NCBI GenBank assembly: GCA_001898545.1
Contig: MKUB01000173.1
Coordinates: 19,524-61,620, forward strand
DNA from: Sphingomonadales bacterium 63-6
GTDB lineage: Bacteria; Pseudomonadota; Alphaproteobacteria; Sphingomonadales; Sphingomonadaceae
Reading direction: 5' to 3'
DNA: 42,097 nucleotides
In this document: positions 9,340 through 20,487 of the stretch, one piece after another
Layout of the letters: every line of letters begins with the position of its first letter
How positions within the stretch are numbered: position 1 is the first letter of the stretch
The notes under the pieces: generated by a model
The model's input: only the letters and a program-made list of their open reading frames with translations
The model's database searches: none
What the model was told of the DNA's origin: nothing
Made by a program: the position numbers and the translations under genes

Positions 9340-10230
9340 TTACAGCCCCAGCCCCTTGAACCAGCGCTCGCCTTTGGCGTCGGTGGTGAAGTGGCCCGCC
9401 GTGGGATCGGCGAAATGAGCCCCGATTATCAGCACGCCGCTATCGGTATATTGCTCGGCAAAGCGCATGCGGCTGGCGCGCCCGGCATCCTTGTCCATGT
9501 CGAAGGTCGCGTCGCGTTCCGGCATGGCGCATTGCATCGGGTGGTGCATCAGATCGCCGGTGATGACGGCGCGCTCACCTTTGGAGTGGATGCAGACATG
9601 CACATGGCCTGGTGTATGGCCGTGGCTGGGCTCGCAATAGAGCTCCTCGCAAATGCGGTGATCGGCCTCGATAAAATCGGCCATGCCCGCTTCCACGATG
9701 GGATCGACGCATTCGATCATGTGGCCGGGGTGGTGGATGCCATCGTTGCGTATATGCTTCCACGCTTCGAACTCGGTCTTGCCGAAGAGATAGCGGGCAT
9801 TAGGGAAAGTCGGCCTGAACTCGCCGGTTGCCGGGTCTTTGTAAGTGTTCCAGCCGACATGGTCGAAATGCAGATGGGTGCACATCACAATGTCCACATC
9901 GTGCCGGCCGATCCCTAGGCTGGCGAGGTCCTCCAGAAACCCTTCGGGCAGGTGGCTGAACACCTCGAACTGTCGTTCCCGCCCGGCGCCGATGCAACTG
10001 TCCACCACGATGGTCGTGGTCGGGGTCTGCACCACGAAGCCCTGGAAATTCATCCGCTGCTGGCCTTCGGGCGTGGCATAATGGGGATGCAGCCATTCCA
10101 GCGCGAGCACTTCCTCCGGTGTCGTATCCGGCATGGTCATGTGGATGTCGTCATGGAAATCCCACACTTCCACGATCCGGCTGACGGTGACGTCACCCAC
10201 CTTCCAGCTCTTGACGTGTTCCTTGGCCAT
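9340..10230 (-). CDS. MBL-fold metallo-hydrolase
   Basis: MCTHLHFDHVGWN; EPSHGHTPGHVHVCIHSKGERAVITGDLMHHP. Start trimmed to MAKEHVKSWKVGDVTVSRIVE. Confidence 0.88.
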   Translation of the reverse strand: MAKEHVKSWKVGDVTVSRIVEVWDFHDDIHMTMPDTTPEEVLALEWLHPHYATPEGQQRMNFQGFVVQTPTTTIVVDSCIGAGRERQFEVFSHLPEGFLEDLASLGIGRHDVDIVMCTHLHFDHVGWNTYKDPATGEFRPTFPNARYLFGKTEFEAWKHIRNDGIHHPGHMIECVDPIVEAGMADFIEADHRICEELYCEPSHGHTPGHVHVCIHSKGERAVITGDLMHHPMQCAMPERDATFDMDKDAGRASRMRFAEQYTDSGVLIIGAHFADPTAGHFTTDAKGERWFKGLGL

Positions 10231-10243
10231 GCAATGCCTCTCC

Positions 10244-11929
10244 TCAGGCGGCTTTCTTCCTCGAACGCGGGGCCGCCTTCTTTGGGGCGGTCTTGTAACG
10301 GGCCACGGATTCCGGCGGCAGATCGGCAGCCGGAAGGGGTGCCTTGCCCAGAATGAAATCGGCCGCACGCTCGGCAATCATCACGCAGGGCGCATTGGTA
10401 TTGCCGCCGATGATGATGGGCATCACGCTGGCATCGGCCACGCGCAGCCCGGCAATGCCGTTTAAGCGCAATTGCGGATCGACCACCGCGTCCTTGTCGC
10501 CGCCCATGCGGCAGGTGCCGACCGGGTGGTGCACGGTATAGCCGGTGCCGCGAATATAGGCGTCGATCTCAGCATCGCTCTGCACATCGGGCCCGGGCGC
10601 GACTTCCACCCCGCCATAGGGGGCAAAGGCTTCGCTGGCGAAGACCTTGCGCGCGATGCGGATGGCGCGGATCAGGCAGTCGATATCGCCATCCTCCGCC
10701 AGCAGGCGCGGATCGATCGCGGGGGGCGCTGCCGGATCGGGGCTGGCCAGCCGCAAGGTGCCGCGCCCCTTGGGATAAAGCGCCACGGGGCTGATCGCGT
10801 AGCCATGGCCGATGGGGAAGGGAATCTTCGTGGTCAGGCGCTTGGCGGGCTGGAACACGAACTGGACGTCGGGCCGGGCCAGCGAAGGGTCCGTGCGCAG
10901 GAAGGCCACGCTTTCAAACACATTGCCCGCCAGCGGCCCCTTGCGGGTCAGGATATACTGGAACAGCTGGAAAATGTCGCGCGGCAGGGCCGGCAGCGAC
11001 AGGCCATAGGATGTGGTGTTCTTCGTTTCGACATGGATGGGGGAGGCGACATGGTCCTGATAATTGCCGCCTACTCCGGCAATGTCACGGATCACCTCGA
11101 TACCCATCTCCTGCAGATGCGCGCCCGGCCCGATGCCTGACAGCATCAGGATTTGCGGCGTTTGCACCGCGCCCGCGCTCAGGATTACTTCATGCCGGGC
11201 CAGCACGATCCGCCCGTCGAGCAGTTCAACGCCAATGGCGCGGCCCTCCTCCACCAGCACGCGGCGGACGGGGGAATTGGTCTGCACATGTACATTGCCG
11301 CGCTTCAGCGCCGGGCGCAGCATGTTGACCGATGTTGTTTCGCGTCGCCCGGCCCGCATCAGGCCCTGCCGACGGCCATAGCCTTCAGGATTGGCGCCGT
11401 TGAAATCGGGGCAGGCCGGGAATTGCAGCGATGCCAGCCCGTCCATGAAGGCATAGTTCAGCGGGTTGGGATTATCGACCACCTTGACGTTGATTGGCCC
11501 GCCCTTGCCGTGAAACACACTGGCCGGGAAATTCTCGTTATTCTCGGTGCGAGTGAAATAGGGCAGCACTTCCGAATAGGACCAGCCGGTTGCCCCGGCA
11601 TCTGCCCAATCGTCATAATCGGTGGGATGGCCCCGGAAATAGACCATGCCGTTGATGCTGCCCGAACCGCCCAGTACCTTGCCGCGCGGCACGGGAATCT
11701 GCCGCCCGGCCATGCCCGGCTGAGGAACTGTCGCGAAGTTCCAGTTGAGCGATTTGGTGTGAATCGCCGCCGCCACGAAGCTGGGCACATGGATGAAGGG
11801 ATGAATATCCGGGCCGCCCGCTTCCAGCAGGCAGGTCGTCCGATCTTCCCGTTCCCCCAGCCGCGCCGCCAGCGCCGCGCCTGACGTTCCGCCGCCCACC
11901 ACTACGTAATCGAATTCGGTACCACTCAT
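10244..11929 (-). CDS. GMC family oxidoreductase (choline dehydrogenase-like)
   Basis: FDYVVVGGGTSGAALAARLGE; GKVLGGSGSINGMVYFRGHPTDYDDWA; GTGYTVHHPVGTCRMGGDKDAVVDPQLRLNGIAGLRVADASVMP. Start trimmed to MSGTEFDYV. Confidence 0.93.
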   Translation of the reverse strand: MSGTEFDYVVVGGGTSGAALAARLGEREDRTTCLLEAGGPDIHPFIHVPSFVAAAIHTKSLNWNFATVPQPGMAGRQIPVPRGKVLGGSGSINGMVYFRGHPTDYDDWADAGATGWSYSEVLPYFTRTENNENFPASVFHGKGGPINVKVVDNPNPLNYAFMDGLASLQFPACPDFNGANPEGYGRRQGLMRAGRRETTSVNMLRPALKRGNVHVQTNSPVRRVLVEEGRAIGVELLDGRIVLARHEVILSAGAVQTPQILMLSGIGPGAHLQEMGIEVIRDIAGVGGNYQDHVASPIHVETKNTTSYGLSLPALPRDIFQLFQYILTRKGPLAGNVFESVAFLRTDPSLARPDVQFVFQPAKRLTTKIPFPIGHGYAISPVALYPKGRGTLRLASPDPAAPPAIDPRLLAEDGDIDCLIRAIRIARKVFASEAFAPYGGVEVAPGPDVQSDAEIDAYIRGTGYTVHHPVGTCRMGGDKDAVVDPQLRLNGIAGLRVADASVMPIIIGGNTNAPCVMIAERAADFILGKAPLPAADLPPESVARYKTAPKKAAPRSRKKAA

Positions 11930-12149
11930 CCCGCGCATCTCTCCCATGCCTGGTAGGGCGATAGACCCTGGGCCTGCCAAGCCGCTTGGCGGAGTGCGAA
12001 GAGGGATTGCCGGGAGGCGAAGGATGTCAGGCCCCGCTTGCCCAACCATCCCCTGTTCCGGACCGGGAGAAAGAGGCATAGCTCCAGCTTCGCTTGACAT
12101 CCTCCCCCCGCGCCGCTTTTGCGCCGCAATCGAGCCCTAGGAGCCCCAC

Positions 12150-12392
12150 ATGGACCGCGCAGAAGTCGAAACCCGTATCCGTTCGCTGATCGCCCCCTTC
12201 AACAAGAAGGGCGCAGACATTGCCGACGCCACCACTTTTGCTGGCGATCTGGAGTTCGACAGCCTGACCGTGATGGATTTCGTCGCCGCGATCGAAGACG
12301 AATTCGACATCATCATCAGCATGAACCAGCAGGCGGAAATCGAGAATTTCGGCCAGTTGGTGGATGCCGTCTGCAAGCTCAGCGGCAATTGA
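12150..12392 (+). CDS. Acyl carrier protein (80 aa), immediately upstream of spt
   Basis: ATTFAGDLEFDSLTVMDFVAAIEDEFDIIISMNQQAEIENFGQLVDAV, with the phosphopantetheine Ser in the FDSL context. Confidence 0.88.
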   Translation: MDRAEVETRIRSLIAPFNKKGADIADATTFAGDLEFDSLTVMDFVAAIEDEFDIIISMNQQAEIENFGQLVDAVCKLSGN

Positions 12393-12418
12393 GCGGGCAA
12401 TCAGGGAGTAGCCCGGAA

Positions 12419-13621
12419 ATGACTGGCGACCTGTTCAGCAAGTTCGACGACATCATTGCCCTGCGCCAGAGCCTGCTGGCCGGCGGGGGTGAAGATCCGT
12501 TCAGCCTGGTGATGGAGAAAGTGCTCTCCCCCACCCGCGCGATCTGCAACGGGCGGGACACGATCCTGCTCGGCACTTACAATTACATGGGCATGACCTT
12601 CGACCCGGACGTGATCCAGGCGGGCAAGGACGCGCTGGACAATTATGGCGCGGGCACCACAGGCAGCCGCGTTCTGAATGGCACCTATCAGGGCCACAAG
12701 GAATGCGAAGAGGCGCTGAAAGAGTTCTATGGCATGGATCATGCCATGGTGTTCTCCACCGGCTACCAGGCCAATCTCGGGATCATATCCACGGTCGCCG
12801 GAAAGGGCGATTACATCGTCCTCGATATCGATAGCCATGCAAGCATCTGGGATGGCTGTGCGCTCGGCAACGCCGAGGTAGTGCCCTTCAAGCACAATGA
12901 CATCGAGGCGATGGAAAAGCGCCTGAAGCGCATTCCCGAAGGCGCAGGCAAGCTGGTGGTTCTGGAAGGCGTCTATTCCATGCTGGGCGACATCGCCCCG
13001 CTGAAGGAAATGATCGCGGTCGCCAAGGCCAATGGCGCCATGGTGCTGGTGGACGAGGCCCATTCGATGGGCTTCATCGGCGAGCACGGGCGCGGCGTGG
13101 CCGAAGCCCAGGGCGTGCTGGATGATGTCGATTTCGTGATCGGCACTTTTTCCAAGAGCGTGGGTACGGTGGGCGGCTTCTGCGTGTCCAACCATCCCAA
13201 GTTCGAAGTGCTGCGCCTTGTCTGCCGCCCCTATGTCTTCACCGCCAGTCTGCCGCCCAGCGTGGTGGCGACGGCGGCAACCAGCATCCGCAAGCTGATG
13301 CATGGCGGGGAAAAGCGCGCGCATTTGTGGGAAAATTCCCGCACGCTGCATGGCGGGCTGAAGCAGCTGGGCTTCCAGTTGGGCACCGACGCCCCGCAGA
13401 GCGCGATCATCGCGGTGATTATGCCCGACCTGCAGAAGGGCGCGGCCATGTGGGAAGCGCTGCTGCACGAAGGGCTCTACGTCAACCTCGCTCGCCCGCC
13501 GGCAACCCCCGCGAACATGACCCTGCTGCGCTGCTCGCTCTGCGCCGAACATTCGGCCGAGCAGGTGCAGACTATCCTCGGCATGTTCGAGCGTGCCGGG
13601 AAGGCCGTCGGGATTATCTGA
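12419..13621 (+). CDS. spt: Serine palmitoyltransferase (alpha-oxoamine synthase family)
   Basis: Strong resemblance to remembered Sphingomonas SPT: DTILLGTYNYMGMTFDPDVI, LVVLEGVYSMLGDIAPLKEM, VLVDEAHSMGF, GTFSKSVGTVGGF. Upstream ACP is consistent. Confidence 0.88.
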   Translation: MTGDLFSKFDDIIALRQSLLAGGGEDPFSLVMEKVLSPTRAICNGRDTILLGTYNYMGMTFDPDVIQAGKDALDNYGAGTTGSRVLNGTYQGHKECEEALKEFYGMDHAMVFSTGYQANLGIISTVAGKGDYIVLDIDSHASIWDGCALGNAEVVPFKHNDIEAMEKRLKRIPEGAGKLVVLEGVYSMLGDIAPLKEMIAVAKANGAMVLVDEAHSMGFIGEHGRGVAEAQGVLDDVDFVIGTFSKSVGTVGGFCVSNHPKFEVLRLVCRPYVFTASLPPSVVATAATSIRKLMHGGEKRAHLWENSRTLHGGLKQLGFQLGTDAPQSAIIAVIMPDLQKGAAMWEALLHEGLYVNLARPPATPANMTLLRCSLCAEHSAEQVQTILGMFERAGKAVGII

Positions 13622-13637
13622 CTCGGCCTATCGAGAT

Positions 13638-13661
13638 GGGTGCGCTTCTGGGAGCGCACCC
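13638..13661 (+). terminator. Hairpin downstream of spt
   Basis: GGGTGCGCT-TCTGGG-AGCGCACCC; no strong T tract. Confidence 0.5.
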
Positions 13662-13685
13662 AATCCGACCAATTCTCGCTCGCCC

Positions 13686-15260
13686 TCACTCCCACTCGAT
13701 AGTGCCAGGCGGCTTCGACGTATAATCGTAGACCACCCGGTTGATCCCGCGCACTTCATTGATGATGCGCGTGGCGACGCGGCTGAGGAAGGCCGCATCA
13801 TAGGGATAGATGTCAGCGGTCATGCCATCGGTGCTGGTCACGGCGCGCAGTGCGCAGACGCTGTCATAGGTTCGCCCGTCGCCCATTACGCCCACGGTTT
13901 TGACCGGTAGCAGCACGGCGAAGGCCTGCCAGATCGCGTCATAGAGGCCCGCATTGCGGATCTCTTCCAGATAGATCGCATCGGCGCGGCGCAGAATGTC
14001 GCAGCGTTCCTTGGTCACTTCACCCGGAATGCGGATGGCCAGGCCCGGCCCCGGGAAGGGGTGACGGCCCACGAAGATTTCCGGCAGGCCCAGTTCCCGA
14101 CCGAGCGCGCGGACCTCGTCCTTGAACAATTCGCGCAGCGGTTCCACCAGCTGCATGTTCATGCGCTCAGGCAGGCCGCCGACATTGTGATGGCTCTTGA
14201 TCGTCACCGAAGGCCCGCCGGTGAAGCTGACGCTCTCGATCACGTCGGGATAGAGCGTGCCCTGCGCAAGGAAGTCCGCCCCGCCGATCTTCTTGGCCTC
14301 CGCCTCGAACAGATCGATGAAGGCCTTGCCGATGAACTTGCGTTTGGCTTCCGGATCGGTGACACCTGCCAGGCCGCCAAGGAACATCTCCTCCGCGTCC
14401 ACATGGACCAGCGGGATATTGTAATGGTCGCGGAACAGGGTGACGACCTGCTCGGCCTCGTTCATCCGCATCAGCCCGTGATCGACGAAAACGCAGGTGA
14501 GCTGATCGCCGATCGCCTCGTGGATCAGCACGGCGGCAACGGCAGAGTCGACCCCGCCGGACAGGCCGCAGATCACTCGGCCGCTGCCCACCTGGGCGCG
14601 GATTTCCTCGATCTTGGTTTTGCGGAACTCGGCCATCGTCCAGTCGCCCTTCAGGCCGCAGACATGGCGCACGAAATTGGCGATCAGCTTGGCGCCGTCG
14701 GGCGTGTGGACCACTTCGGGGTGGAACTGCGTACCGTAATAGCGCCGCTCGTCGTCCGCGATCAGGGCGAAGGGCGCGCCATCGCTGGTGGCAACGATGC
14801 GGAAGCCGGGAGCGAATTTCGTTACCTTGTCCCCGTGACTCATCCACACCTGATGCCGGTCACCCACTTGCCACAGGCCGTCGAACAGCACGCAGGGCTC
14901 GGTCACCGTCAGAAAGGCACGGCCGAATTCGCCGCCTTCGCCGGTTTCATGGCCGGGGCGGACTTCGCCGCCCAGTTGATGGCTCATTACCTGCTGGCCA
15001 TAGCAGATGCCCAGGATCGGCAGTCCGCTGTCGAACAACACTTGCGGCGCGCGCGGGCTGTCTTCGTCGCAGACCGAGGCGGGCGATCCCGAAAGGATGA
15101 TCCCCTTGGGCTTGAGGCGATGGAACGCCTCTTCCGCCATCGAGAATGGCGCGATTTCGGAATAGACCCCTGCTTCACGCACGCGGCGGGCAATGAGCTG
15201 GGTCACCTGGCTGCCGAAGTCGACAATCAGGATGGAGTCGGGAAGATGTGATGGTTCCAT
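13686..15260 (-). CDS. guaA: Glutamine-hydrolysing GMP synthase
   Basis: Class I GATase [41 protein letters not shown]-loop; [32 protein letters not shown]-terminus. Confidence 0.97.
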   Translation of the reverse strand: MEPSHLPDSILIVDFGSQVTQLIARRVREAGVYSEIAPFSMAEEAFHRLKPKGIILSGSPASVCDEDSPRAPQVLFDSGLPILGICYGQQVMSHQLGGEVRPGHETGEGGEFGRAFLTVTEPCVLFDGLWQVGDRHQVWMSHGDKVTKFAPGFRIVATSDGAPFALIADDERRYYGTQFHPEVVHTPDGAKLIANFVRHVCGLKGDWTMAEFRKTKIEEIRAQVGSGRVICGLSGGVDSAVAAVLIHEAIGDQLTCVFVDHGLMRMNEAEQVVTLFRDHYNIPLVHVDAEEMFLGGLAGVTDPEAKRKFIGKAFIDLFEAEAKKIGGADFLAQGTLYPDVIESVSFTGGPSVTIKSHHNVGGLPERMNMQLVEPLRELFKDEVRALGRELGLPEIFVGRHPFPGPGLAIRIPGEVTKERCDILRRADAIYLEEIRNAGLYDAIWQAFAVLLPVKTVGVMGDGRTYDSVCALRAVTSTDGMTADIYPYDAAFLSRVATRIINEVRGINRVVYDYTSKPPGTIEWE

Positions 15261-15394
15261 CCCGGCGCGTTAGTATCAAGCACGCCGCGCTGTCCAGCCA
15301 TCGCGCGCGTGCAACCCCGCGCGGAGAGCATCGGGGGATTGCAAGGCCGAGCATGACGAGAGTTTCCGCCCGGGCAATCAATGGTGAAAATTAT

Positions 15395-15448
15395 GCAACA
15401 CCGCTGTCATATTTCGCACTTGCAACATTTCCACATCGCGACCATTTG
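15395..15448 (+). promoter_or_regulatory. Element A of a four-copy promoter-like motif
   Basis: GCAA(15395)-N13-TTTCGCACTTGCA(15412-15424); TTGCAA-N17-CATTTG as a -35/-10-like pair. Confidence 0.6.
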
Positions 15449-15520
15449 CGCCCCCGGAAGCTGAGGGGGCACGAAGCCTTCCGGCGAACCCAAAGAAAAC
15501 ACAAACGACAGGTGGACACT

Positions 15521-15604
15521 ATGCGCATCCTCGCAACCCATGTCCTTCCGCTGCTTGCTGCGGTTTCGACCAGCGGCCTGCTGCTGAGCGCCGCGATCAT
15601 CTGA
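15521..15604 (+). CDS. Small ORF, 27 aa hydrophobic peptide (MRILATHVLPLLAAVSTSGLLLSAAII)
   Basis: ATG at 15521 preceded by AGGTGG; lies between element A and a GC-rich hairpin. Present in the track only as the tail of a longer ORF. Confidence 0.45.
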   Translation: MRILATHVLPLLAAVSTSGLLLSAAII

Positions 15605-15633
15605 TCACGCTCTCAATTGGACCCCCAAGGCAA

Positions 15634-15660
15634 GCCGCCCCCACCCAAGAGGGGGCGGCC
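15634..15660 (+). terminator. GC-rich hairpin after the first 27-codon ORF
   Basis: GCCGCCCCC-ACCCAAGA-GGGGGCGGC; weak T tract. Confidence 0.5.
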
Positions 15661-15714
15661 CCAAAGGGCGTTTGTTCCCATTTCATTTCCATGACAAGCA
15701 GCGTTGAGTTTCAC

Positions 15715-15768
15715 GCAACGCCCCTCGCAATTTTCGCATTTGCACAGTTTGCTTGTGCAGTGCACCAT
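15715..15768 (+). promoter_or_regulatory. Element B of the four-copy promoter-like motif
   Basis: GCAA(15715)-N13-TTTCGCATTTGCA(15732-15744); TTGCAC-N17-CACCAT. Confidence 0.6.
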
Positions 15769-15848
15769 GAGGCTCACAGAACGATTAGAACGACAAGTAC
15801 AGGATGACCAAGGAAGGCGGCCTGGACCACCTTAACGGAGAATTCGAA

Positions 15849-16142
15849 ATGCGTAGCCTTGTCGTAACCGCCTTTGCCGCCATGTGCCTCTCGGGCGCTT
15901 TCGCCGCCCCCGCCGCGGCTGAAGAAGTGTCCGTTTCCGTGCCGCACACCGATCTGGACCTCACCACCGAAGCTGGCCGCAAGGCCCTCGAAACCCGTGT
16001 TGCCGCCGCGATCAAGGTCGCCTGCGTCAAGCCGGACAGCCGCGATCTCAAGACCATGCAGGCCTGGGAAAGCTGCAAGTCGGCAGCCAAGTCCGGCGCT
16101 GAAGAACAGCTGGCCAAGAGTTTCGCGTTCGCAAGCATCTAA
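15849..16142 (+). CDS. UrcA family protein (secreted, two Cys)
   Basis: Signal peptide MRSLVVTAFAAMCLSGAFAAPAAAEE; VSVSVPHTDLDLTTEAGRKALETRVAAAIKVACV...WESCKSAA typical of UrcA. Confidence 0.82.
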   Translation: MRSLVVTAFAAMCLSGAFAAPAAAEEVSVSVPHTDLDLTTEAGRKALETRVAAAIKVACVKPDSRDLKTMQAWESCKSAAKSGAEEQLAKSFAFASI

Positions 16143-16164
16143 GCCGCGGCCGCCAGTTAATTCG

Positions 16165-16200
16165 AATGCCGTCCTCGCTCAGCGGGGGCGGCATTTTCGT
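16165..16200 (+). terminator. Hairpin downstream of the first UrcA gene
   Basis: AATGCCG-tcctcgctcagcggggg-CGGCATT followed by TTCGTT. Confidence 0.55.
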
Positions 16201-16233
16201 TATGTAGCATCCGTTATCGCAGTTGCATTGGGC

Positions 16234-16287
16234 GCAATGGACGTCGCTATTTTCGCACTTGCAGCATCGGCGGTAGGCCACCATATG
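16234..16287 (+). promoter_or_regulatory. Element C of the four-copy promoter-like motif
   Basis: GCAA(16234)-N13-TTTCGCACTTGCA(16251-16263); TTGCAG-N17-CATATG. Confidence 0.6.
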
Positions 16288-16313
16288 CGCCCTCAGCAAA
16301 CAGTTACACAGTT

Positions 16314-16352
16314 TCGCGGGCAGCTCCTCTCCCCCCCTTTAGCTGCCCGCGA
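16314..16352 (+). other. 12-bp stem hairpin in the 5' leader of the second 27-codon ORF
   Basis: TCGCGGGCAGCT-(15 nt)-AGCTGCCCGCGA perfect inverted repeat. Confidence 0.75.
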
Positions 16353-16373
16353 TCCCTTCCAAGGAGCCTAGTC

Positions 16374-16457
16374 ATGACCGCTTTCGCAAAGCGCGTTGTC
16401 GAACTCTATGTTCGGGGTGCCGCCAGGTATCCGATGCCGTTTATCTGGACGCTCTGA
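16374..16457 (+). CDS. Small ORF, 27 aa (MTAFAKRVVELYVRGAARYPMPFIWTL)
   Basis: AAGGAG Shine-Dalgarno at 16361-16366, ATG at 16374, TGA at 16455; flanked by element C and a strong terminator. Confidence 0.55.
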   Translation: MTAFAKRVVELYVRGAARYPMPFIWTL

Positions 16458-16489
16458 GCCTCCAAGAACGCATTCACGCGGAATAGTAG

Positions 16490-16520
16490 ACAGCCGCCCT
16501 TAGGGCGGCTGTTTTCGTTT
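16490..16520 (+). terminator. Rho-independent terminator after the second 27-codon ORF
   Basis: ACAGCCGCCC-TTA-GGGCGGCTGT followed by TTTCGTTT. Confidence 0.8.
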
Positions 16521-16552
16521 CCGTATCTTGTGCTGCGGTAGTTGTCGCAGAC

Positions 16553-16606
16553 GCAACAACCGGCGAAATTTTTGCATTTGCACAATTTCCTGCTGCACTG
16601 CAGCAT
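16553..16606 (+). promoter_or_regulatory. Element D of the four-copy promoter-like motif
   Basis: GCAA(16553)-N13-TTTTGCATTTGCA(16570-16582); TTGCAC-N17-CAGCAT. Confidence 0.6.
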
Positions 16607-16694
16607 GGCTTCGACAAACACAGCCTGCTCCTGGCGAGAAACCACAAGAGGGTCGCCAGGCCCGCACCGGTCGAACCTCGAAAAGGAATGTGCA

Positions 16695-19653
<2,959 letters not shown>

Positions 19654-19669
19654 CGAAGGCGCGCTTCGC

Positions 19670-19996
19670 TCAGGCAATACTGAGCGAAGCGATCTTCCCC
19701 TCCGCCAGTACAAAGCGATACCGCAATTCAATCGGACTGCCGGGGAAGTTTCCTTCCACCCGTGCAGTGACGATGGGCTCCTGCGCAGGCCCTTCCATGG
19801 CGAGCGGGGTGGAGATGAAGTTGTACTTCGCCCGCGCATCCTGTGCCCAGCGGGTGATTTCCTCATGCCCCTGGCGCCATTCGCCTTCGTCCAGAACGCG
19901 CGCATCCTCTGCGAAACATTGGGTGAGCTGGGCGATATCCGGTCCGTTGCCGGCGTTGAAATAGGTTCCAAGCGGGGCGGGTAAATCAAGGGCCAT
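19670..19996 (-). CDS. Nuclear transport factor 2 / SnoaL-like family protein
   Basis: MALDLPAPLGTYFNAGNGPDIAQLTQCFAEDARVLDEG...; length and pattern of the NTF2-like fold; divergent from the HxlR gene. Confidence 0.75.
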   Translation of the reverse strand: MALDLPAPLGTYFNAGNGPDIAQLTQCFAEDARVLDEGEWRQGHEEITRWAQDARAKYNFISTPLAMEGPAQEPIVTARVEGNFPGSPIELRYRFVLAEGKIASLSIA

Positions 19997-20045
19997 TGCT
20001 CATCTCCTCTTGCCTTGCCTGCCAGGGTAGGTTCCAACCTTCCTT

Positions 20046-20411
20046 ATGGCCAGTACCCACAAAAAAGTAAGCTACTCACCTACGGGTAAGATTGAGGATG
20101 TAACGCCTGACATGGCGGCAAGCGGCGCGGAGGCGGCCTTGCGGCTGATCGAAGGGCGCTGGAAACTGGTCATCATCTTCCATCTGTTCGACAAGGGAGT
20201 GCTGCGCTTTTCGGAACTGGAGCGGGCTATCCCCGCAGTTTCCCAGAAAATGCTGATCCAGCAATTGCGCGATCTGGAGCGGGATGGGATCGTAGAGCGG
20301 GAAATCTACCCCCAGGTGCCACCGCGCGTGGAATATCGCCTGTCCGAATGGGGTCAGGAGATGTGCCCTGCGCTGGATGCGCTGCTTGACTGGGGCGCCC
20401 GGCGGCGGTGA
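20046..20411 (+). CDS. HxlR family transcriptional regulator
   Basis: LRLIEGRWKLVIIFHLFDKGVLRFSELERAIPAVSQKMLIQQLRDLERDGIVEREIYPQVPPRVEYRLSEWGQEM. Confidence 0.93.
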   Translation: MASTHKKVSYSPTGKIEDVTPDMAASGAEAALRLIEGRWKLVIIFHLFDKGVLRFSELERAIPAVSQKMLIQQLRDLERDGIVEREIYPQVPPRVEYRLSEWGQEMCPALDALLDWGARRR

Positions 20412-20487
20412 CTTGCCGCAATGCGCAGTCGCCCTTTCGGGCCATCTGCGCCATGATGCTGTCATGCTTGGCTCTCAGGATTCGCGT

